6,664 bases of DNA from Paramuribaculum sp. Its GTDB lineage: Bacteria > Bacteroidota > Bacteroidia > Bacteroidales > Muribaculaceae. The position numbers were made by a program, and so were the translations under genes. The first letter of the stretch is position 1; each line of letters starts with the position of its first letter. Shown here piece after piece: positions 1 to 6,341 of the stretch. The notes beneath the pieces are model-generated. The model was not told where the DNA came from. It saw nothing but the letters and a program-made list of their open reading frames with translations, and made no database searches. Location of the stretch: the NCBI GenBank assembly GCA_029051835.1, contig JAIDKJ010000234.1:1-6664 (forward strand), in the 5' to 3' direction.

Positions 1-15
1 CCAATGGTCTCGAAA

Positions 16-1371
16 CTATCCATTATGGCCGGAGTAGATATATTCTAGCACCGTGCGGGTCGACTCCTCAAACTCGCGGTTGAATGCCGCCGAGAATGAG
101 CCTCCCCGCTGGTCGTCCTTGCGGTAGTTCAGGCTCTGGCCGATATGGAGAGATTTTCCCTCCGGCTTAAGGCTGAATCCGTTGGAAGTGCTGATCTTCA
201 GGTCGTGGCCGAGTTGCCGGCTCATGATCCGCTCGTAGGTGTCGCCTCCGGAGAGGAAGTTGGTTCGGTCGGTGGTGGAGGTGTTGAGGGCGCGCGTGTG
301 TTCTATGGTAGTATTGCCGCTGGTCTCCCATTTGCCGTCCTCCGCGCTGACAATATAGTCGAGACCTCCGGTCTTTGTGCGGAAGTCGCCCGGATTGCGT
401 GTCATAGTCCAGGAGCTGGTCTTTCCCGGCTGACGGCTGTCGTTGACATTGTTGACGGCTCCGATGAGCGTCAGGCGCGACCGGTTGGTAAACCACATGC
501 CGAACAGTCGCCCCATGTATCTCGACGATGTGCCTCCGCCGGCCTCCAGATTGAGTATATAGCCTTTGGCGTATTCTTTCTTGAGCCTGACGTCCATCAC
601 GTATTGCTTGTCGTTGTCGAGCTGCCGCCCTGCCAGACGACTTGTCTCGCCGTATTTGTCGTATACGGCGATGTCCTTCACTGTATATGCTCCGAGATTA
701 TTGAGCATCAGCTGATTGTTGCCTCTGAAGAAGTTCTTGCCGTTGAGCATCAGGCTCTCCACATATTTGCCGTTGACATAGATCTGACCGCCCTCGCGGA
801 TCTCTACACCCGGCAGCTGCTCCACGAGGGCGTCGAGCATCGATCCGTGAGCCAGGCTGAAAGCGTCGGCGTTGTACACCAGTGTGTCGCCCTTATGGTA
901 GAATTTCACTTTCGAGGCGGTTACGGTCACCTCGTCGAGCTTGCGGCTTCGGGCTTTGTAGAGCGTCACGTCGGGGAGCTTGCGTTCGTTCTCGCGGGAG
1001 CCGATGTGCTCTATCACCAGCGGCACCTCCTCCGTTTCATACTCCGGATACGACACCAGAATGATATACCGTCCCTTGGCGCGCGGCACCTTCACGTCCA
1101 CAGGATAAACACCGGTAGACCAGTGCTGTCCCACATATCGTTGCGAAGCGTCAAACACAGCCGGAACGGGCTTGCCGTCGGCTCCGGGTATCATGATGGT
1201 GTCGCCCGTGGCGGCATCAGTCACCGTCATGGTCAGTCCTTTGTCGAGATACGTGTTGCCGAATCCTTCCTTGACATGCATCAGTATGGTGAGCATCTGT
1301 TGCTGGGCTGAGGCCGCAAAGATCGTGGCGCAGCATGCAATGACTATTGCAGCGAGTCTTTTAGTCGTCAT
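16..1371 (-). pseudogene. Outer-membrane plug/beta-barrel protein (TonB-receptor-like), ending early at an amber codon
   Basis: The start at 1371 opens with a classic signal peptide (basic MTTKR, hydrophobic stretch, SAQQ cleavage region near residue 22), so the product should reach the periplasm and outer membrane. Residues about 25-140 look like a beta-sandwich N-terminal domain. A LDEVTVTA motif at about 145-152 is the usual entry to the TonB-receptor plug of Bacteroidetes, followed by KGDTLVYNADAF and LPGVEI (plug domain to about 235). From about 270 the sequence alternates like barrel strands. Proteins of this architecture are generally some 800-1000 residues, whereas this one stops at TAG (16-18) after 451 residues, in mid-barrel. 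The remaining 15 nt stay open past the stop in the same frame, and a neighbouring frame is open too, so either a nonsense mutation or a frameshift would explain it. It may equally be a real short protein or a sequencing error. Substrate unknown. It is separated from the maturase gene by 245 nt. Confidence 0.6.
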
Positions 1372-1616
1372 GGCTGTGGTTGATGGTTTGAAATGGATAA
1401 TAAATGGTGGGTGAATTTAAGGGTTGGAATATAGGTGGAGCAGACTCGGATCGCAACGTAGATCGGTTGATAGCCGCCGTAACACACGCACATTGTCGCC
1501 GGAGTACGGCGCTTTTCTCATGGAGATTATGCTGCACAGATATTCGGCACTAAATTAACCAAAGAACATCTAATCTGCAATAGCGCGCCCATAAAATCGA
1601 TCAACGTCGGGAAATT
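1372..1616. other. Intergenic gap between maturase and outer-membrane protein genes
   Basis: I see no gene here. No convincing hairpin plus U-tract follows the maturase stop on the minus strand. A small GC stem, cgccg (1497-1501) with cggcg (1507-1511), is followed by TTTT only on the plus strand, where no gene ends. A possible minus-strand promoter lies at 1535-1563. The longest minus-strand reading frame noticed from an ATG is about 21 codons, with nothing to support it. Confidence 0.5.
1535..1563 (-). promoter_or_regulatory. Possible Bacteroidetes-type promoter for the outer-membrane protein gene
   Basis: On the minus strand a TTTG (1563 to 1560) is separated by 17 nt from TATCTGTG (1542 to 1535), which differs from the TAnnTTTG -7 consensus at one position. 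The spacer is a little short and the leader to the ATG at 1371 would be long (about 160 nt). A weaker alternative, TTGC-N19-TATATTCC, has its -7 part at 1426-1433. Both are tentative. Confidence 0.3.
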
Positions 1617-2924
1617 TTAATGCTCCGAAGATTCCTTCCCGCTTCCGGCATGCTGTTTCAGACAGTTGTAGTGAAGCCATAGATAATCCTCGATGCCCGA
1701 CTTCATGATCGGACAGTCGTTCTCCGGGCGTCCCTGCTGAAGTCGCTGTATGCGGTCATAAGGACATCCGCCGTTGCACACCGGGAAGAGCAGACACTCC
1801 CGGCACTCTTCGTTTTCGAGCGGATCGGCTTCAGTCAGATAATCCATCAGAAGATTTTGGTCGCTGATGCCATCTTTCAGGTTTCCGTACACTTTCTCGG
1901 GGTTACCGACGTCATTCCAGCATTTGTAGAGCTCGCCTTCGGGGCCGATGACACATGAAGCGCTGTTTCTGACGGCGCATTCCGAGCGCGGATTCATCGG
2001 GAAGAAGGGCTTGGTGTCGTAGCCGTGAAGTCTGACCATATCCACGTAGAACTGATGACGCTTCATCTTGTCGAAGATACAGTCATAGCCGGTACCGGTG
2101 GTATCGGAGGTGAATCCGGGCGAGAGGAACACATTGCGGAGTCCCAGATCTGCCAGATACGTTTTCAGAGCCGGATAGTCGGTATGGTTGTTTTCATCGA
2201 CGTTGATTCTGACCGTGACCCGTGTCTTGGGCGCATGCTCCGACAATAGTTTCAGCGACTCGATTATCCTGTCGAAAGTCGGTCCGCCGTTTTTCAGACA
2301 GCGACGTGAGTCGTGCCGCTCGCGCATGCCGTCGATGGTGATCTGCACCGAATTGATTTTCAATGCCTCAAAGCTTTTTGCCATTTCTTCGGTGATGAGA
2401 TAGCCGTTGGTGATCATTCCTGCCGAATAACTGATGCCCATGTCGAGGAATTTGCGGGTCAGGCTCTTTATGCGCTCGAATCCGAGCAGCGGCTCGCCGC
2501 CGAACCATGTGACGCTCAGGTGCGTCATGCCGTTGTGCCGGCCGACGAAGTCCACTATGGCCTGTTCCGTATTGTCGGTCATGAACACCTGCGGCTTATC
2601 TTTCTCGAAGCAGTAAGGGCATGCGAAATTACATGCAAGTGTAGGATTGATCGTCACCGACAGACGTGTTTTGTCAAACCGTCCGTTCATCACGTGGAAT
2701 TTCACCTTCCGGATCTCATACTCGTCGTCCACGTCGATCGCTTTGATCTGGCGCAGCATATCAAGCAAGTCCTTGTCGGCATTCGGATCGACCTCGTTGC
2801 GCTCAATCATGTTTCGCAGAGCGTCGGACATTTCGTCCGACAGCTCTACGAAAGAATTTGACAGAGAGTTGTAGAGCAGATGCTTGCCCTCCCGGTCAAA
2901 CAATACATTATACTTCGACAGCAT
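1617..2924 (-). CDS. Radical SAM/SPASM peptide maturase (RiPP-modifying enzyme)
   Basis: A 435-residue cytoplasmic iron-sulfur enzyme that should modify the peptide encoded just upstream. The radical SAM cluster motif CxxxCxxC is present at Cys98, Cys102 and Cys105, and GGEP (142-145) is the SAM-binding glycine motif. The C-terminal SPASM domain is complete: Cys316/Cys324, a GX4C element ending at Cys335, CX2CX5CX3C at Cys374, 377, 383 and 387, then Cys404, enough to hold auxiliary clusters. The first ~80 residues (MLSKYNVLF..., YNSLSNSFVEL) are typical of Bacteroidales peptide maturases and may contact the leader, though I cannot assign a RiPP recognition fold. The gene begins 20 nt after the precursor stop, so the two are surely co-transcribed. 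The likely family is the 'GG-Bacteroidales' maturases (TIGR04148-like), judged from the partner's leader. The chemistry (thioether, C-C crosslink, epimerisation or other) cannot be read from sequence. Confidence 0.92.
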   Translation of the reverse strand: MLSKYNVLFDREGKHLLYNSLSNSFVELSDEMSDALRNMIERNEVDPNADKDLLDMLRQIKAIDVDDEYEIRKVKFHVMNGRFDKTRLSVTINPTLACNFACPYCFEKDKPQVFMTDNTEQAIVDFVGRHNGMTHLSVTWFGGEPLLGFERIKSLTRKFLDMGISYSAGMITNGYLITEEMAKSFEALKINSVQITIDGMRERHDSRRCLKNGGPTFDRIIESLKLLSEHAPKTRVTVRINVDENNHTDYPALKTYLADLGLRNVFLSPGFTSDTTGTGYDCIFDKMKRHQFYVDMVRLHGYDTKPFFPMNPRSECAVRNSASCVIGPEGELYKCWNDVGNPEKVYGNLKDGISDQNLLMDYLTEADPLENEECRECLLFPVCNGGCPYDRIQRLQQGRPENDCPIMKSGIEDYLWLHYNCLKQHAGSGKESSEH

Positions 2925-2944
2925 ATAAAGATCTAGGTAATTGT

Positions 2945-3247
2945 TTATTTGAATTTATCCGCGCAAAAATTGGGACAATCCGTGGTTTGCAAATTGCCTA
3001 TACAGGGCTGGAAATAACTTGAGCAGAATAACCCTCCTTCGCAACCAATCGGATTGCCATGACAATCCAAATCCGGGCGGTAACTTCCAGGATTGCAGGT
3101 TCCATCATATTTTTTGTCGGAAGAGGTTCCTACACATACAATGTAATGAGTGCATAAGGTTCCGCCTAGAATCTCTGACATCCCGAACTCGGAGATTGTT
3201 ACCTCCGGGCGGGGCAGCTCGATGAATTTGAATTTTTCAATCTTCAT
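2945..3247 (-). CDS. Cysteine-rich RiPP precursor peptide with double-glycine leader
   Basis: A 100-residue peptide. The N-terminal part is a leader: a basic, phenylalanine-rich start (MKIEKFKF), then MSEILGG ending at Gly28-Gly29, which matches the Bacteroidales 'GG' natural-product precursor pattern (TIGR04149-like). No hydrophobic signal peptide is present, so export would rely on leader cleavage after Gly-Gly, usually by a C39-type peptidase. The 71-residue core carries nine cysteines (32, 38, 51, 62, 69, 75, 82, 91, 95) with many Gly, Pro, Asn and aromatic residues, including the stretch DCHGNPIGC (61-69). The odd count means not all can be paired with one another by disulfides. The maturase starts 20 nt downstream, so it is the obvious enzyme for this substrate. 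The upstream cytidylyltransferase-like gene ends 36 nt before it. The first 60 nt sampled (2941-3000) have only 23 G/C, much lower than its upstream neighbour. Activity of the mature peptide is unknown. Confidence 0.88.
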   Translation of the reverse strand: MKIEKFKFIELPRPEVTISEFGMSEILGGTLCTHYIVCVGTSSDKKYDGTCNPGSYRPDLDCHGNPIGCEGGLFCSSYFQPCIGNLQTTDCPNFCADKFK

Positions 3248-3283
3248 GATTAAAAGTTTTATATGTTGATAAATTGGGGTGAA

Positions 3284-3961
3284 TTATTGAATCATCGCGA
3301 TGGCTTTAGCCAAAGCCTCCGCTTTGAGCCAGTCGATGGGTTCGTCTATGTCGATTTCAGTGCCGGGCGATGTTTCTACGATCTCTATGCGTCCCGAAAG
3401 CAGTGTGCGCGATCGTGCGATGGCTCCTGCCGACGATGCATAGAAGGCTCCTGTTTCTATCAGCGTGCCGCCGAACGCCTGTCGCATAGGCTTGGCGTCG
3501 AGTCGGTAGCTCATGGGAGTGCCGTCGTCGTTCCACACGAAATACTTCGTGCGTCGGCACGCTACGTAGGAGTCGGCCTTGGCGTTGTCGATGGCGTGTT
3601 GCAGCTGCCGGAAGTCGTCGGGCGACGTGAAGGGCGACGTGGCCTGTGCGAGCACGAGCATATCGTCGGGAGCGGGTCGGACAGCGTCGATAAACTCTCT
3701 GACCACTTCAATTACCGGCGCGGTGTCGGTGGCCGACTCCGCGCTGCGTCGGTAGACCCTCACGTGTGGCTTCGCCTCTGCGAGATATCGCTCTGCGCGG
3801 TCGTCGTCGGTGGCCACCCATATCTCGGCGGCGGTATGCGAAGCCGTGATCGCGTCCACTACCCATGCCACGAGAGGCTTTCCGCCAAGAATCTTCATGT
3901 TCTTGTCGGGCACACCCTTGCTTCCTTTGCGTATGGGTATGAGGTAAATCAGTCGGGGCAT
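3284..3961 (-). CDS. Acylneuraminate cytidylyltransferase-like nucleotidyltransferase (NeuA family)
   Basis: A 225-residue soluble protein of the NeuA/KdsB nucleotidyltransferase fold, a family that activates sugar acids as CMP-sugars. The N-terminal nucleotide-binding signature IPIRKGSKGVPDKN (8-21) matches the IPARxGSKGIPxKN form of CMP-sialic/legionaminic acid synthetases. VATDDD (49-54), LAQATSPF (104-111, usually LQPTSPLR), ETGAFY (159-164) and TEIDIDEPIDW (201-211), holding candidate metal-binding aspartates, follow in the family order. The length fits the short single-domain members. The ATG at 3961 places the signature at residue 8, as expected. It starts 50 nt after the DUF3244-like gene and ends 36 nt before the precursor peptide. 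No sugar-acid biosynthesis or glycosyltransferase genes are in the window, so its sugar is unknown, and a role in glycosylating or otherwise tailoring the peptide is speculation. It is GC-rich (42 of 60 at 3601-3660). Confidence 0.85.
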   Translation of the reverse strand: MPRLIYLIPIRKGSKGVPDKNMKILGGKPLVAWVVDAITASHTAAEIWVATDDDRAERYLAEAKPHVRVYRRSAESATDTAPVIEVVREFIDAVRPAPDDMLVLAQATSPFTSPDDFRQLQHAIDNAKADSYVACRRTKYFVWNDDGTPMSYRLDAKPMRQAFGGTLIETGAFYASSAGAIARSRTLLSGRIEIVETSPGTEIDIDEPIDWLKAEALAKAIAMIQ

Positions 3962-4011
3962 ATCGGCTGTCAGTTTTTTGAGGCGATCGTGAGGAGAAAA
4001 TCAGTCAGGTG

Positions 4012-4389
4012 TCAGAGATCGATGTGTCCTGTCAGCGTATATCCGTCGCCACGCATCCGGAGCATATATGTGCCGTGGAGTCCGTCTACGGCTTTGAATG
4101 CAGTGGCGGGATCGGATGCGTCGGCAATGCATAGACTTCCGTCAGCCTCCCAGATCTGATACCGTACAATGCCGTCGAGCAGCGGCGATGTTCCGCTGAC
4201 AGTTCCTGCCTCGACATCGACCACCACCATTATAGGTGCAGGGGGCATTCTTATGCCACGATCGGGTAGATCCTTAGTGTTTTCATTATCTCCGTATTCC
4301 GGTGTGACGGGGACAATTTGTGAAAACACTTCTATCGGCGACAATATCGCGAACAGTAACAGGATGATTTTACTAATAGTTTTAGTCAT
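4012..4389 (-). CDS. Small secreted DUF3244-like protein
   Basis: A 125-residue protein with a clear signal peptide: MTKTISK, a hydrophobic core to about residue 20, and a cleavage site after VFS or FSQ (about 23). There is no lipobox cysteine, so the mature ~100 residues should be soluble in the periplasm or secreted. The mature part looks like one small beta-sandwich. It has a run of strands (IMVVVDVEAGTVSGTS, VRYQIWEADGSLCIAD) and ends in GTYMLRMRGDGYTLTGHIDL, where the GxY...GY..xG pattern recalls the C-terminus of DUF3244 proteins of Bacteroidales, which have no established function. It is the first gene after the terminator of the TPR regulator, with a -7 promoter element 23 nt before its ATG, and is probably the first gene of the unit that includes the RiPP pair. 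The family call is by pattern only. Confidence 0.7.
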   Translation of the reverse strand: MTKTISKIILLLFAILSPIEVFSQIVPVTPEYGDNENTKDLPDRGIRMPPAPIMVVVDVEAGTVSGTSPLLDGIVRYQIWEADGSLCIADASDPATAFKAVDGLHGTYMLRMRGDGYTLTGHIDL

Positions 4390-4412
4390 ATGTTATGCTT
4401 TGAATCTGTTCG

Positions 4413-4420
4413 CAAAAATA
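4413..4420 (-). promoter_or_regulatory. -7 promoter element (TATTTTTG) for the four-gene unit
   Basis: On the minus strand TATTTTTG fits the Bacteroidetes -7 consensus TAnnTTTG exactly and lies 23 nt upstream of the ATG at 4389. No TTTG is found at the usual -33 spacing, where only a weak CTTC is present, so the promoter may be weak or activator-dependent. No matching -7 element was seen in front of the three downstream genes, which supports one transcript from here to about 1617. Confidence 0.5.
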
Positions 4421-4444
4421 TCCGCAATATTTGATAGAGAAGTT

Positions 4445-4507
4445 AAAAAAGTGTTCGAAAAGTGTTCGAAAATCCGGCAAAACGGCTTTTTCAAACACTT
4501 TTCGAAC
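4445..4507 (-). terminator. Strong intrinsic terminator after the TPR regulator gene
   Basis: Arms at 4453-4472 and 4488-4507 form a 20-position stem around a 15-nt loop region. As DNA there is one mismatch (C4467 against A4493), but in the minus-strand RNA this becomes a G-U pair, so the stem is continuous. It is followed in the minus direction by ACTTTTTT (U-tract from 4450 to 4445). It starts 14 nt past the regulator stop at 4522, as expected for its terminator. The left arm is built of two tandem copies of gtgttcgaaaa (4451-4461 and 4462-4472). Confidence 0.85.
4451..4472. repeat. Tandem direct repeat, 2 x 11 bp
   Basis: Two exact adjacent copies of gtgttcgaaaa at 4451-4461 and 4462-4472, mirrored by an almost perfect inverted copy at 4488-4507. 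The repeats form one arm of the terminator stem. Confidence 0.85.
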
Positions 4508-4521
4508 AAATACCAATCAGC

Positions 4522-6249
4522 TTATAACAAGCGAATGGCGAGATCGAGTTCTTGTGGGGTGATTAGTCCAGAAAAAACGACATTACATATTTTTTGTCTT
4601 CGGTATGAAGTAGCACTTTTTGAACGGTTGATAACGTGTGAGATTTCGGTAGTTGAAAATCCCAAGCGGATTAAAACAACAAGATGATATTCTTGTCTGG
4701 AAAGTGGTCGTTTTGCAATTATACTCAAATTGTATCTAAAATGAGGACATGTATGGTCAAGAGCTGTTGTTATATCTTGCCAAAGATCGCTCTCATCATT
4801 GAGCACACGATTCTTTCGCAGTAGTTCAGACACGATATTATATCCTTCTGAACCAATCGCGCTATTGGGGACCTCTTTAATGAGTGACATTCTTTGTTTT
4901 AGTTTTAATATCTCCAAAGAAATCTCACGTTTCATCTCTTTAATGGAAGGGTCGTCATAAGTTATAGTCCCGCTCTCTAACGGTATGTTTTCGCGTGATT
5001 GTTCAAGTTTGAGGGAATCTATAATGCGGTTTAGATCAGAAATTGAGGCCAATGCTTGTTTTAGTTGTGTTTTCTTACCCTCTATCAGTCGGAGCATTGT
5101 ATAGGTGCTAATTATAAGCGCCAGAATGATTGCTAATGACGTAGCTAAAAGAAGATACAGATGTTTTTTGTTTTCAGACAGACGCAGAGATTCGCGTACG
5201 TGAAGATTGTAATTGTATATGGAGTTTTGAAAAATTACCGATTCTGCATCTGATCGATTGTTGTTTTGTTCCAATGCGCTAAGATAATGATTGAAGAAAG
5301 AATAGGCTGTGTCAGTGGTATAGAACCCTCTGATTTCAGGCTTTAGGAGAATGTTATAGGCGGTTATTCTGTAACTTGGATTGCGGCTGCCCGTAATTTG
5401 TTGGGCATAATAATAGGCGGAGTCGTATTGTTCTGATTTGTAATATATTTCTGCTGCGGTAGCGGTGAAATAATCCCTATCCTGTCTGAAAACTTTTTCA
5501 GGAACGGTATATATAAGATCTCGTGCTTTGTCAATGTCTTTGCATAACAATGCGTTGGCAGCTAAAAAACCTTGGATGTACGCTTTGATTGAATCTGACT
5601 GATGGGATGCTATATCTTGTGCTTTCGTAAAATGTATGTCTGAGTTGATATAGTCTTTATTATATAGATATGTGGATCCCAACAGCTGGTGTGCGTAAGC
5701 AATATGTGTTGAATCGCCAGACTGTAGGGAAATTTCAAGGCTTTGTTTTAGATATGGTATAGCCTGAGAATATAGACGCAGTTGTGTCATAAGTCGTCCG
5801 GTCTGGCTGAGGACGCGGTTGCGCAGATCGGTCTGCGGGGTGTCCTCCGGTAGGGAGTCGAGTGCGTCCTGGAAGTATCGGAGTGCTGTAGGGTAGTCGC
5901 CGAGGTCGGAGTAGACGCGTCCGGCATAGTATAGTGCTTCGGGTTGACGGTCGGTGCTCTTGAAGTAGGCGGCAGCGTCGAGTATGAGGCTGTCGGAGGT
6001 GTGTGTGATGTATGCCTTGTCGGCGGCTTTGACGCTGACAAGGTCGTGGAAGTGGCGGTCGGCCTCTGACAGGCTGTCGTAGGGGAGCGAGTCGAGCAGG
6101 CGCAGTGCGGCATACGGATCGGTGTCAGTCAGCGCGTCGGCGCGCAGCAGGTCGGGGTTGCGGCTGATGCGCGAGCATCCGGCTGCAATGACCGCAATGG
6201 CGATGCTTATGAATAGTGCGGTGATTATGAATAGTAATGTGCGCTTCAT
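4522..6249 (-). CDS. TPR lipoprotein-type transmembrane regulator with C-terminal helix-turn-helix
   Basis: A 575-residue protein from the ATG at 6249. Longer reading from 6282 is unlikely because that ATG lies within the promoter spacer. The signal sequence ends in a lipobox-like IAAGC with Cys25. TPR-like helices fill about 35-340 (clear units at 105-134, ALYYAGRVYSDLGDYPTALR, and about 183-212). A single membrane helix spans about 363-385, followed by a Lys/Glu-rich coiled coil (about 390-460) and a C-terminal helix-turn-helix (about 516-555, LSRQEYHLVVLIRLGFSTTEI), LuxR/sigma-4-like. This layout is common in Bacteroidales and is read as a periplasmic sensor linked to a cytoplasmic DNA-binding domain; the signal and target genes are unknown. 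It stands alone, with its own promoter and terminator, directly upstream of the RiPP-containing unit, so a role in controlling that unit is possible but unproven. Composition shifts sharply at about 5785 (residue ~155): the N-terminal part is GC-rich, the rest AT-rich. Confidence 0.88.
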   Translation of the reverse strand: MKRTLLFIITALFISIAIAVIAAGCSRISRNPDLLRADALTDTDPYAALRLLDSLPYDSLSEADRHFHDLVSVKAADKAYITHTSDSLILDAAAYFKSTDRQPEALYYAGRVYSDLGDYPTALRYFQDALDSLPEDTPQTDLRNRVLSQTGRLMTQLRLYSQAIPYLKQSLEISLQSGDSTHIAYAHQLLGSTYLYNKDYINSDIHFTKAQDIASHQSDSIKAYIQGFLAANALLCKDIDKARDLIYTVPEKVFRQDRDYFTATAAEIYYKSEQYDSAYYYAQQITGSRNPSYRITAYNILLKPEIRGFYTTDTAYSFFNHYLSALEQNNNRSDAESVIFQNSIYNYNLHVRESLRLSENKKHLYLLLATSLAIILALIISTYTMLRLIEGKKTQLKQALASISDLNRIIDSLKLEQSRENIPLESGTITYDDPSIKEMKREISLEILKLKQRMSLIKEVPNSAIGSEGYNIVSELLRKNRVLNDESDLWQDITTALDHTCPHFRYNLSIIAKRPLSRQEYHLVVLIRLGFSTTEISHVINRSKSATSYRRQKICNVVFSGLITPQELDLAIRLL

Positions 6250-6269
6250 GGTTATGGCTTTAATCTTTG

Positions 6270-6300
6270 CAAATTTACACATTTATCCGTTATGTGCAAA
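6270..6300 (-). promoter_or_regulatory. Bacteroidetes sigma-70-type promoter of the TPR regulator gene
   Basis: On the minus strand TTTG (6300 to 6297), a 19-nt spacer and TAAATTTG (6277 to 6270) match the -33/-7 consensus TTTG-N(~19)-TAnnTTTG at every fixed position. The -7 box ends 20 nt before the ATG at 6249, giving a short leader. It rules out the in-frame ATG at 6280-6282, which would lie upstream of the transcription start. Confidence 0.8.
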
Positions 6301-6341
6301 AGCAGTGTCATCTGCCGGCGATGTGTCGGCCTACAAAAGCA

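Noticed and set aside
145..1311. Long plus-strand reading frame (388 codons) opposite the outer-membrane protein gene
   Set aside because: The minus-strand protein has a signal peptide and plug motifs. The plus-strand translation has no recognisable domain and is a GC-driven antisense shadow.
1497..1516. GC hairpin followed by TTTT on the plus strand
   Set aside because: The stem is only 5 bp and no plus-strand gene ends there; on the minus strand it has no U-tract.
2945..3247. The Cys-rich peptide as an ordinary secreted disulfide protein
   Set aside because: It has no hydrophobic signal sequence; its N-terminus is a GG-type leader and a peptide maturase follows at once.
3263..4159. Plus-strand reading frame of 298 codons
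   Set aside because: It lies opposite the cytidylyltransferase-like gene and part of the DUF3244-like gene, both of which have clear family features; the antisense translation has none.
4169..4687. Plus-strand reading frame of 172 codons
   Set aside because: It runs through the promoter, the terminator hairpin and the ends of two minus-strand genes, and its translation resembles nothing known.
5787..6113. Minus-strand 108-codon frame inside the regulator gene
   Set aside because: A shadow frame of low-complexity Thr/Pro/Ser/Arg content. It is useful only as a sign of the GC-rich segment.
6250..6282. Upstream ATG at 6280-6282 as the regulator start (11 extra residues)
   Set aside because: It falls in the spacer of the promoter at 6270-6300, ahead of the expected transcription start, and it would put charged residues in front of a well-formed signal sequence starting at MKRTLL.
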